The position numbers and the translations under genes are program-made. The notes beneath the pieces were generated by a model. The model saw only the letters and a program-made list of their open reading frames with translations. It was not told where the DNA came from and did not search any database. DNA of 64,000 bases. It comes from UBA6054 sp963975575 (lineage in GTDB: Bacteria; Planctomycetota; Phycisphaerae; Phycisphaerales; UBA1924). Numbering within the stretch: the first letter of the stretch is position 1; each line of letters begins with the position of its first letter. The stretch covers positions 158,186 through 222,185 of the forward strand of contig CAXBHL010000004.1 of assembly GCA_963975575.1 (NCBI GenBank). Direction: 5' to 3'. Shown here in pieces: positions 52,305 to 59,246 of this stretch.

Positions 52305-53462
52305 TTGCACACCAACGAGCACCACGGCTTCGGCACCCGCGCCATCCACGCCGGCCAGGCCCCCGACCCTTCCACCGGCGCCATCTGCACCCCCATTTAC
52401 CAGACCTCCACCTTCGTCCAGAAGTCCCCGGGCGTGATCGTCGAGGAGTACGACTACTCCCGCGCCGCCAACCCCACGCGGACCGCGCTCGAGGCCAACA
52501 TCGCCAGCCTCGAGGGCGGCAAGCACGGCCTGGCGTTTTCTTCGGGCGTGGCCGCGACGGGCGTGGTCATCCACCTGCTCAGCGCGGGCGACCACGTGGT
52601 GCTCTGCGACGACGTCTACGGCGGCACCAACCGCATCTTCCACCGCGTCTTCGCCCAGATGGGCATCGAGATCACCCTGGTCGATATGACCGATCTTGAA
52701 GCCACCAAGGCCGCATTCAAGCCCAACACCAAACTCGTCTGGATCGAGACGCCCACCAACCCCATGCTCAAGGTCGTCGACATCGCGGCCGTGACCAAAA
52801 TCGCCAAAGACCACGGCGCCATCACCGCCGTCGACAACACCTTCTCCTCCCCCTACCTCCAGAACCCCCTGAGCCTCGGCGCCGACATCGTCTGCCACTC
52901 TTCAACGAAGTACATCGGCGGCCACTCCGACGCCATCGGCGGCGTGCTCATCACCAACGACGCCGACCTCCACAAACGCATGAAGTTCATCCAGCTCTCC
53001 GAGGGCGCCGTCCCCGGCATCATGGAGTGCTTCCTCTTCCTCCGCTCGACCAAAACCCTCCACGTCCGCATGGACCGCCACTGCGACAACGCCATGACCG
53101 TCGCCAAGCACCTCGAGGCCCACCCGAAGGTCGAGAAGGTCATCTACCCCGGCCTGGAATCACACCCCCAGCACGCCATCGCGAAGAAGCAGATGCGCGC
53201 CTTCGGCGGCATGGTCACCATCTACCTCAAGGGCGGCCTGGCCGAGTCCCGCGCCATGCTCGAAAAAGTCAGGATCTTCGCCCTGGCCGAGTCCCTCGGC
53301 GGCGTCGAGTCCCTCATCGAACACCCCGCCATCATGACCCACGCCTCGGTCCCCGCCGACCAACGCGCCAAACTCGGCATCGCCGACAACCTCGTCCGCC
53401 TCTCCGTCGGCATCGAGGACGTCGACGACCTCATCGCCGACCTCGATCAGGCCATCGGGTAA
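52305..53462 (+). CDS. cystathionine gamma-lyase/synthase family enzyme
   Basis: A 385-aa PLP enzyme of the Cys/Met-metabolism family. The PLP lysine is K202 in CHSSTKYIGGHSDAIGG; GFGTRAIHAGQAPDPSTGA starts the domain and YDYSRAANPTRTALE is the family signature. Position directly behind cystathionine beta-synthase favours gamma-lyase (cystathionine to cysteine), but cystathionine gamma-synthase cannot be excluded by sequence alone. It starts with TTG 52305 after AAGAGGGA, the second TTG start in this operon. A GNRA-type hairpin repeat lies 14 bp after the stop. Confidence 0.92.
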   Translation: MHTNEHHGFGTRAIHAGQAPDPSTGAICTPIYQTSTFVQKSPGVIVEEYDYSRAANPTRTALEANIASLEGGKHGLAFSSGVAATGVVIHLLSAGDHVVLCDDVYGGTNRIFHRVFAQMGIEITLVDMTDLEATKAAFKPNTKLVWIETPTNPMLKVVDIAAVTKIAKDHGAITAVDNTFSSPYLQNPLSLGADIVCHSSTKYIGGHSDAIGGVLITNDADLHKRMKFIQLSEGAVPGIMECFLFLRSTKTLHVRMDRHCDNAMTVAKHLEAHPKVEKVIYPGLESHPQHAIAKKQMRAFGGMVTIYLKGGLAESRAMLEKVRIFALAESLGGVESLIEHPAIMTHASVPADQRAKLGIADNLVRLSVGIEDVDDLIADLDQAIG

Positions 53463-53474
53463 GTGAGATCAAAG

Positions 53475-53504
53475 AGCCCCGACCGGAAGGGAGGGGATGG
53501 CTTG
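53475..53504. repeat. 30-bp hairpin repeat, copy 1
   Basis: The core CCCC-GA-CC-GGAA-GG-GA-GGGG (53477-53496) folds into a stem with a tandem GA/GA internal loop and a GNRA loop, flanked by AG and ATGGCTTG. It is identical over 30 bp to 53895-53924. Weaker similarity continues about 50 bp further in both copies (CCTCGC...TCAATGG.TCCG). Confidence 0.85.
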
Positions 53505-53536
53505 GACGTGCCTCGCACAATCACCAGCCAACCCGC

Positions 53537-53806
53537 TCAATGGCTCCGAAGCGCTTGGATCAAGCGGTCCTTGTTCATCCCGCTCCGCCCGTCGATCCCG
53601 ATCTCCCGGGCCCGCCGGAGCAGCTCGTCCTTGGTCCAGTCCTCGTACGGCGCCGCGTGGCCGCCCTTCGACGACGGGTCGCGGTCCGGGTCCGCCTGGG
53701 CGTTGGCGATCCGCGCCGACTTCTCCTTCGAGTACCCCTCGTCCCGCAGCGCCTCGTACGTGTCCTTGTCCTTCACCGAAGGCCCCGGATCTCTTCCGCC
53801 CGGCAT
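53537..53806 (-). CDS. small Rho_N/DUF7218-like protein
   Basis: An 89-aa soluble protein. The N-terminal half (VKDKDTYEALRDEGYSKEKS then ARIANAQADPDRDPSSKGG) is a recurrent bacterial small-protein domain. The C-terminal half (WTKDELLRRAREIGIDGRS then MNKDRLIQAL) is a SAP/Rho-N-like helix-extension-helix that often binds nucleic acid. The perfect AAGGAGGTG lies just before ATG 53806. The gene sits between the two 30-bp hairpin repeats. Confidence 0.85.
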   Translation of the reverse strand: MPGGRDPGPSVKDKDTYEALRDEGYSKEKSARIANAQADPDRDPSSKGGHAAPYEDWTKDELLRRAREIGIDGRSGMNKDRLIQALRSH

Positions 53807-53894
53807 GGCACACCTCCTTTATCCAAGGAGCGTGCCCGACGAGAATGAGCCCCCGATGAAACCCGCGTGAACCCCATCAAATCATGGACCAAGT

Positions 53895-53924
53895 AGCCCC
53901 GACCGGAAGGGAGGGGATGGCTTG
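53895..53924. repeat. 30-bp hairpin repeat, copy 2
   Basis: Exact copy of 53475-53504 in the same orientation, 420 bp away, with its hairpin core at 53897-53916. It lies between the starts and ends of two minus-strand genes. Confidence 0.85.
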
Positions 53925-53994
53925 TGCCTACCTCGCTCGATCAACGCTCGTTCCCTTCAATGGTTCCGCAAACCACCGAGCGGTCAACCACATC

Positions 53995-54582
53995 TCACGC
54001 GGGCACTCTGCCATGAGCCGAGGGAGCACGCCGAGTCTTGATCAAGCGATTCACGCCGAGAATCACAAGCCCGATGGCCAGAATCTGAAGGCTTGCGAGC
54101 ACACCGACTGCCGCGAAGGGAACACGCGTGGACCACTTCGTCACAAAGAGCACGACCGGCTTCGCGTTGCCGCGGGCCTCCACTCGATAGGCGCCCGCCT
54201 CCTCGGCCCAGAACCGCCCGACGGTCACCCGCTGCGTCGCGCCAACGTTCATGGTGAACGAGTCATCAGCCTCGAACGCCACCGGCGCCCCGTCCGATGC
54301 CCGTGTCACCGCGATCAACACCCCCCGGGCATCGCCCAAATCGGACGCACGCCGCTGCCCCTCGAATGTGCCCGCGGTCTGGTGCATCACGGTGAAGTCG
54401 CCCGGCGTGGCGACATCCACCACCACGGAGCCCGGCGATTCAAATCCGGTGCCGCCCATGCTCGGCCGAACGAGCAGGGTGTACACGACCGCCAAGTTGA
54501 TGACAAAGACCAACACCCCCGCCACGATCAGCACGATCGGGACCGCGGATCCACGCCGCTCGTCTTTGTACAACGCGCTCAT
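53995..54582 (-). CDS. two-helix membrane protein of unknown function
   Basis: A 195-aa protein with one hydrophobic helix near residues 14-40 (VPIVLIVAGVLVFVINLAVV) and another near 150-180, enclosing about 105 residues of beta-rich soluble domain (VGATQRVTVGRFWAEEAGAY and others) that should lie outside the cytoplasm. It starts 4 bp after the metallo-beta-lactamase-fold gene, which suggests one operon. No family is recognised. Confidence 0.75.
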   Translation of the reverse strand: MSALYKDERRGSAVPIVLIVAGVLVFVINLAVVYTLLVRPSMGGTGFESPGSVVVDVATPGDFTVMHQTAGTFEGQRRASDLGDARGVLIAVTRASDGAPVAFEADDSFTMNVGATQRVTVGRFWAEEAGAYRVEARGNAKPVVLFVTKWSTRVPFAAVGVLASLQILAIGLVILGVNRLIKTRRAPSAHGRVPA

Positions 54583-54586
54583 CTGT

Positions 54587-55306
54587 TCACACCCCCCGCC
54601 TCGTCATGTTCATCACCGCGTTATCCCGCCCCAGCACCAGCAAATCCGCGATCTCCACCGCCTCGGAAAAACTCTCCTGCGCCGCCTCGCGGCTCCAGCA
54701 GGTCGGCAGCACCTTGCCTTGGTCCAGGTGGTCCTGCGTCGGGATCGCGTCGCCGCACACCAGCACCGTCCGCGTGGCCTCGCCGATCAGCAGCCCGGTC
54801 ATCCCCGCCGTCACGCCCGGCAGCGGGAACAGGTCCACCCCCGGCGCGATCGAATCCGGCGCCACCTCGAAGCGCGCCAGCAGCGCCACGTCCTGCCGCA
54901 CGATCTCCAGCATCGTCGACTGGTCCTCGTCGAGTTCCTCGCCCGCCGAGTCCAGGTCCTCCTTCGTCTGCGCCAGCCGGTGCAGCGACTGCGCCAGCGG
55001 CACGCCCACGCTCTCCCGCTCCCGCTCCGAGATCAGCCACGCCGCCTTGTCGAACATCGTGATCGCCCGGCGGCACTCCGGACCGAAACTCGTCAGGAAC
55101 ACGTGCGTGATGTCCTTGGGCTCCAGGTTCACCCGCTCGACCAGCCGCGCCTTGAGCGCGGGCGCCGGCAGCCCGGGGTCCACCAGAATCACCGCCTCCC
55201 CCGCCCGGATCAGCGTGGTCGTGGCGTGCCCCGTCCTCCGCGGCTCCCGCTCGTTCCACAGGTGGTTCGTCCCAAGAGCACCGATCGAGATCACGCGGAT
55301 ATCCAT
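54587..55306 (-). CDS. metallo-beta-lactamase-fold protein lacking the HxHxDH motif
   Basis: A 239-aa protein with the order of strands and loops of the metallo-beta-lactamase fold: TTTLIRAGEAVILVDPGLP, ITHVFLT, then VLVCGDAIPT. Where the family has T-H-x-H-x-D-H after the HVFLT strand, this protein reads TSFGPECR, so the metal ligands are lost. It may be a non-hydrolytic binding protein or use other residues. TACGAT lies 6 nt before ATG 55306 without a Shine-Dalgarno. The membrane protein at 53995-54582 follows after 4 bp. Confidence 0.8.
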   Translation of the reverse strand: MDIRVISIGALGTNHLWNEREPRRTGHATTTLIRAGEAVILVDPGLPAPALKARLVERVNLEPKDITHVFLTSFGPECRRAITMFDKAAWLISERERESVGVPLAQSLHRLAQTKEDLDSAGEELDEDQSTMLEIVRQDVALLARFEVAPDSIAPGVDLFPLPGVTAGMTGLLIGEATRTVLVCGDAIPTQDHLDQGKVLPTCWSREAAQESFSEAVEIADLLVLGRDNAVMNMTRRGV

Positions 55307-55312
55307 GGCCCC

Positions 55313-55318
55313 ATCGTA
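55313..55318 (-). promoter_or_regulatory. -10 hexamer of a leaderless start
   Basis: TACGAT on the minus strand, 6 nt before ATG 55306. Confidence 0.5.
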
Positions 55319-55520
55319 AGGCACGCCCGCACCCCGCCCCGGCCCGACGCACACGCCCGCCCGGCGCTCAGATTTGCCAACAAACCGCCACCCCCCGACA
55401 AGCATGTGTTAAGACGCCAAAAGCCCGCAAAGGTCGTTCCCGCAACAAGATACGATCGCCCGCGAGCCGTTCCCGAAGGCACGGACGCCGCAGGGATCCA
55501 GGCGTTTGCAAGGGCTTGTC

Positions 55521-58124
55521 ATGACCACCCTCCGGACCCACCCGCCCGCCGTCACCCCGCCGACCCCGACGCCCCCCACCCGCCCCACCCGCACCTGGCG
55601 GATGGACACCCACTGCCACTCCAGGGCCTCCTCCAAACCCGTCATCGCCGCCATGGGCCTCATCGGCTGCCCCGAGTCCTACTCCGAGCCCGAGCAGGTC
55701 TACGACCAGGCCAAGGCCCGCGGCATGGATCTGGTCACCCTCACCGACCACGACACCATCGACGGCGCCATGGAACTCGTTGACCGCGGCTTCCAGCACT
55801 TCGTCATCGGCCAGGAGGTCTCCGTCAAGTTCCCCGAAGACCGCTGCCTGCTGCACGTCCTCGTCTGGGACCTCACACCCCAACTCCACGACGAGATCGC
55901 GTCCAACAATCTCCGCGACGACGTCTACCAGTTCGCCCACTGGCTCCGCGAGCGCAACCTCCCCCATTCCTTCGCCCACCCGCTCTACGTCCAGAACGGC
56001 CGCCTCACCCGCTGGCATGTCGAACGCGCCGCCCTGCTCTTCAAAGCCTTCGAGACCGTCAACGGCGCGCACGACAACGCCCTGAACACCACCATCGACC
56101 GCTACCTGGGGACTCTCAGCCCCGCCCGCGTGCAGGAGCTGATCGACCGCCACGGCATCACACCCGTCTGGCCCCGCGTGTGGGAAAAGTCACGCACCGC
56201 CGGGTCCGACGACCACGCCCTGCTCAACGTCGGACGCACCTGGACGCAGATCGCCGCCGACGCCGGCACGCCCGTGCCCGCCAGCGACTTTGTCCGCCGC
56301 ATCACCCAGGGCCACGCCACCGCCCACGGCCAGGGCGGCCACGCCGCGCTCCTTGCCCACCAGATCTCCACGGTGGGGGCCCACCATTTCGCCCGCGAGC
56401 ACTTCAAACGCCGCTCGCCCACCGGGCGATACGTCAGCGCCAAGTTCCTCCGTTTCTTCGGCGCCGACGTCGAAGCGCCCAGCAAGAAGCGCGTCCTCGC
56501 CTACCGCAGCGCCCGCAAGTTCTGGCTCGGCAAGAAGGCCAGCAAGCCCTCCCCGATCCTCAAGGCCCTGCAGAGCGAGTTCAAGCCGCTTCTCGCCAAG
56601 CACCCGAACCTGAGGGACCGCCTCGACCCCGACCGCTGGCTCGACGGCACCGCCGCCAGCCAGCACGACGAGATGGCCGAGTTCGTCGCCGACCTCGTCC
56701 AGACGCTGGGCCGGGCCATGGAGTCCTCCGCCGCCAAGGCCGCCTCGAAGAAGGACGCCTCCAAGATCGTCGAGCACCTCACGGGCTACCTGGTGCTCCA
56801 GGCGGCCCAACTGCCGTATATCGTCAGCCTGTTCTGCCAGAACAAGGAGCGCCGTTTCGTGGACCAGTTCCAGCAAGAAACCGGATCGCACGACCAGGCG
56901 GAATCTCACCGCCCGCTCCGCGTCATGAAGTTCACCGACACCCTCGCCGACGTCAACGGCGTCTGCCGCTTCATCCAGAACGCCGCGAGACAGGCCCACG
57001 ACACCGGCCGCGACCTGACCGTTGTCTCCTCCACCCGCTTCGACATCCCGGTCAAGGACCTGCCCAACATCGTCAACTTCGACCCCGTCTTCGCCATGAA
57101 GATGCCCAAGTACGAGAACCTCGAACTCGCCCTGCCCCCCATCCTCAAGATGCTCCGCTTCGCCGACCAGAAGAAGCCCGATGTCATCCACATCTCCACC
57201 CCCGGCCCCGTCGGCTGCGTCGGCATGCTCGCGGCCAAACTCCTCCGCGTCCCCGTCGTCGGCGTCTACCACACCGACTTCCCCGCCTACGTCGACCGCC
57301 TCTTCGACGACCGCGCCGCCACCGTCACCTGCACCAAGGTCATGAGCACCTTCTACAAGCCCTTCAAGGCCGTCTTCACCCGTTCGGCCGACTACGCCGA
57401 GAGCCTCCGCAACCTCGGCCTCCGCGACGACCAGATCGTCCGCCTCCGCGCCGGGTACGACGACCGCCACTTCTCCCCGAGCTTCCGCGACACCAGCATC
57501 TGGCCAACCCACGGCCTCGACCGCGATTCCGTCAAGGTCCTCTTCTGCGGCCGCGTCTCCGTCGAGAAGAGCCTGCCCCTGCTCACGTCCATCTGGCCCA
57601 AGGTCCGCGCCGCCGCCGCGGAGCGCGGCGTCAAGGCCGAACTCGTCATCATCGGCGACGGCCCCTACCGCCAGACCATGCAGCGCGAACTCCGCGGCCA
57701 GGCCGCCCACTTCCTCGGCTTCCGCCACGGCGAAGAACTCTCGACGCTCTACGCCTCCTGCGACCTCTTCGCCTTCCCCAGCACCACCGACACCCTCGGC
57801 CAGGTCGTCATGGAGTCTCAGGCCTCCGGCATGCCCGTCCTCGTCACCGACGTCGGCGGCCCGCAGGAGGTCGTCGACGACACCCGCTCCGGCCTCGTCC
57901 TCCCCGCCGAGGACCAACCCCGCTGGACCAAGGCCCTGACCGACCTCATCTGCGACGAACCCCGCCGCACATCCATGGGCCGCGCCGCCGCCGAGTTCAT
58001 GAAACCCAAGACCTTCGCCGCCAGCTTCGACCACTACTGGCAGGTCCACGAGAAAGCCCGCGACCAGGCCGCCGCCGCCAAAGCCCCGACCGCCAGCCCC
58101 GAGCCCGCCACGGCCCCGGTCTGA
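55521..58124 (+). CDS. PHP domain - GT4 glycosyltransferase fusion
   Basis: An 867-aa cytoplasmic protein joining two enzyme types. Residues about 28-280 are a PHP-type phosphoesterase domain (DTHCHSRAS at 29-37, LTLTDHDTIDG, and an SDDHALL near 228). Residues about 455-850 are a GT-B glycosyltransferase of family GT4: MKFTDTLADVNGVCRF, VYHTDFPAYVDRL, LFCGRVSVEKSLPLL and the E-x7-E region ending STTDTLGQVVMESQ. The middle 170 residues are helical and charged. Close GT4 relatives add sugars to lipids. ATG 55521 follows AAGGG. What the PHP part hydrolyses is unknown. Confidence 0.88.
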   Translation: MTTLRTHPPAVTPPTPTPPTRPTRTWRMDTHCHSRASSKPVIAAMGLIGCPESYSEPEQVYDQAKARGMDLVTLTDHDTIDGAMELVDRGFQHFVIGQEVSVKFPEDRCLLHVLVWDLTPQLHDEIASNNLRDDVYQFAHWLRERNLPHSFAHPLYVQNGRLTRWHVERAALLFKAFETVNGAHDNALNTTIDRYLGTLSPARVQELIDRHGITPVWPRVWEKSRTAGSDDHALLNVGRTWTQIAADAGTPVPASDFVRRITQGHATAHGQGGHAALLAHQISTVGAHHFAREHFKRRSPTGRYVSAKFLRFFGADVEAPSKKRVLAYRSARKFWLGKKASKPSPILKALQSEFKPLLAKHPNLRDRLDPDRWLDGTAASQHDEMAEFVADLVQTLGRAMESSAAKAASKKDASKIVEHLTGYLVLQAAQLPYIVSLFCQNKERRFVDQFQQETGSHDQAESHRPLRVMKFTDTLADVNGVCRFIQNAARQAHDTGRDLTVVSSTRFDIPVKDLPNIVNFDPVFAMKMPKYENLELALPPILKMLRFADQKKPDVIHISTPGPVGCVGMLAAKLLRVPVVGVYHTDFPAYVDRLFDDRAATVTCTKVMSTFYKPFKAVFTRSADYAESLRNLGLRDDQIVRLRAGYDDRHFSPSFRDTSIWPTHGLDRDSVKVLFCGRVSVEKSLPLLTSIWPKVRAAAAERGVKAELVIIGDGPYRQTMQRELRGQAAHFLGFRHGEELSTLYASCDLFAFPSTTDTLGQVVMESQASGMPVLVTDVGGPQEVVDDTRSGLVLPAEDQPRWTKALTDLICDEPRRTSMGRAAAEFMKPKTFAASFDHYWQVHEKARDQAAAAKAPTASPEPATAPV

Positions 58125-58140
58125 CCAAACCCGGTCTCCC

Positions 58141-58195
58141 CCCTCTTCGTCTCTCTGCGTCCTCAGCGCTCTCTGCGGTAAGTCTCTCTCTCCCA
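58141..58195. repeat. pyrimidine-rich repeat-like stretch
   Basis: CTCTTCGTCTCTCTGCGTCC followed by CTCAGCGCTCTCTGCGG and CTCTCTCTC, directly after the glycosyltransferase gene. This wording recurs as a dispersed repeat in many bacterial genomes. Its reverse complement is echoed inside dnaE at 16470-16504. Confidence 0.55.
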
Positions 58196-58200
58196 CCCCA

Positions 58201-58233
58201 AAAACAACAACCGCGACCGGGGTGAGGTCGCGG
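58201..58233 (-). terminator. Rho-independent terminator of the histone-like gene
   Basis: A perfect 8-bp stem (CCGCGACC, 58211-58218, with GGTCGCGG, 58226-58233). Read on the minus strand it is followed by TTGTTGTTTT. It lies 30 bp past the stop of the minus-strand gene. Confidence 0.8.
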
Positions 58234-58262
58234 CTGCCTGAATCTCAATGCGTCCGGCCGTT

Positions 58263-58922
58263 TCAGGCGACGCGACGGGTGCGACGGGCCACGGGCCGCT
58301 TCACACCGATGGTCGCGATCACGGGCGACTTTGACGCCGTGCTCACGCGGGCGGTCGTCTTGCGGGCCGTGCTCTTGCGGGCGACGGGCTTGCGAGCCGC
58401 GGGCTTCTTGGCCACGGTGGTCCGCTTGGCCGCCGGCTTGCGCGAGACGGGCTTGCGGGCCACGGTGGTGCGAGCGGTGGTGGTGGTCTTCTTCGCCGCG
58501 GACTTGCGTGCCACGCTCTTGCGGGCCGCGGGCTTACGGGCGGTGGTGTTCTTCTTGACCGACTTGCGGGCCACGGGCTTGGCGGTCCGCTTGGCAGCGG
58601 GCTTACGAGCCACGGTCTTGCGCCCGGTGGTCGCCTTCTTGGCGGCGGGCTTGCGGGCCACGGTCTTGCGAGCGGTGGTCGCCTTCTTCGCCGCGGGCTT
58701 GCGGGCCGGGCTCTTGCGGGCGGTCGTGCTCTTCTTCGCGGTGGTGTTCTTCTTCACCGTCTTGCGAGCCACCGGCTTGGTGGCCTTCTTGGCGGCGGGC
58801 TTGCGGGCGGCGGGCTTCTTGGCCGCGGGTTTCCGCACGCTCTTCTTCGCCGCGGGTTTGCGGGCGGTGGTCCGCTTCGCGCCACTCTTGCGGGCGCCGT
58901 GCTTGGTGGTTCGGGTTGCCAT
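58263..58922 (-). CDS. histone H1-like Lys/Ala/Arg-rich protein
   Basis: A 219-aa highly basic protein made of repeats such as KPAAKKAT, ARKTVARKP and AAKRT, resembling the C-terminal tail of eukaryotic histone H1 and bacterial AlgP/HctB-like proteins. It probably binds and compacts DNA without a folded domain. The last 20 residues (SPVIATIGVKRPVARRTR) differ from the repeats. AGGAGA precedes ATG 58922. The 324 bp upstream, with no gene, contain A/T-rich stretches that are likely promoter region. The repeat structure may vary in length between strains. Confidence 0.9.
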   Translation of the reverse strand: MATRTTKHGARKSGAKRTTARKPAAKKSVRKPAAKKPAARKPAAKKATKPVARKTVKKNTTAKKSTTARKSPARKPAAKKATTARKTVARKPAAKKATTGRKTVARKPAAKRTAKPVARKSVKKNTTARKPAARKSVARKSAAKKTTTTARTTVARKPVSRKPAAKRTTVAKKPAARKPVARKSTARKTTARVSTASKSPVIATIGVKRPVARRTRRVA

Positions 58923-59246
58923 GACTGGGTCTCCTGCGTGCCGGGAGCACCCGGCGGCTTGCTTCGTTCTCGGGCGTCGTCGCCGCAGCGCCGTTCACTC
59001 GCCCGGAGGTCTCGGGGCACTCGCCCCCCCGGCCAGGGTCCGTCCCTCGCCGCGGCGCTACAGATCGACAAGTCCGCGATCGGATATCAAGATCGGAGTT
59101 CAACTTTCCCCTGAAGACAGCAAATTTGTGTTCCGGTGATGCCGTTTGCGCAAAGATCGCGCGATCCGACCGCACCCGGCGCCGCCGTCCACGCTTCATA
59201 CGTTCTTATAAGCACGCCCGGCACCAGCCCCGCGGGGACCGTCCGA
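58923..59246. other. gene-free leader region of the histone-like gene
   Basis: 324 bp between two minus-strand genes. It holds AGGAGA just before the histone-like start and A/T-rich blocks (about 59080-59135 and a TTATAAG at about 59208), unusual in this GC-rich window and likely promoter or leader sequence. No reading frame or clear hairpin pair is supported. Confidence 0.4.
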
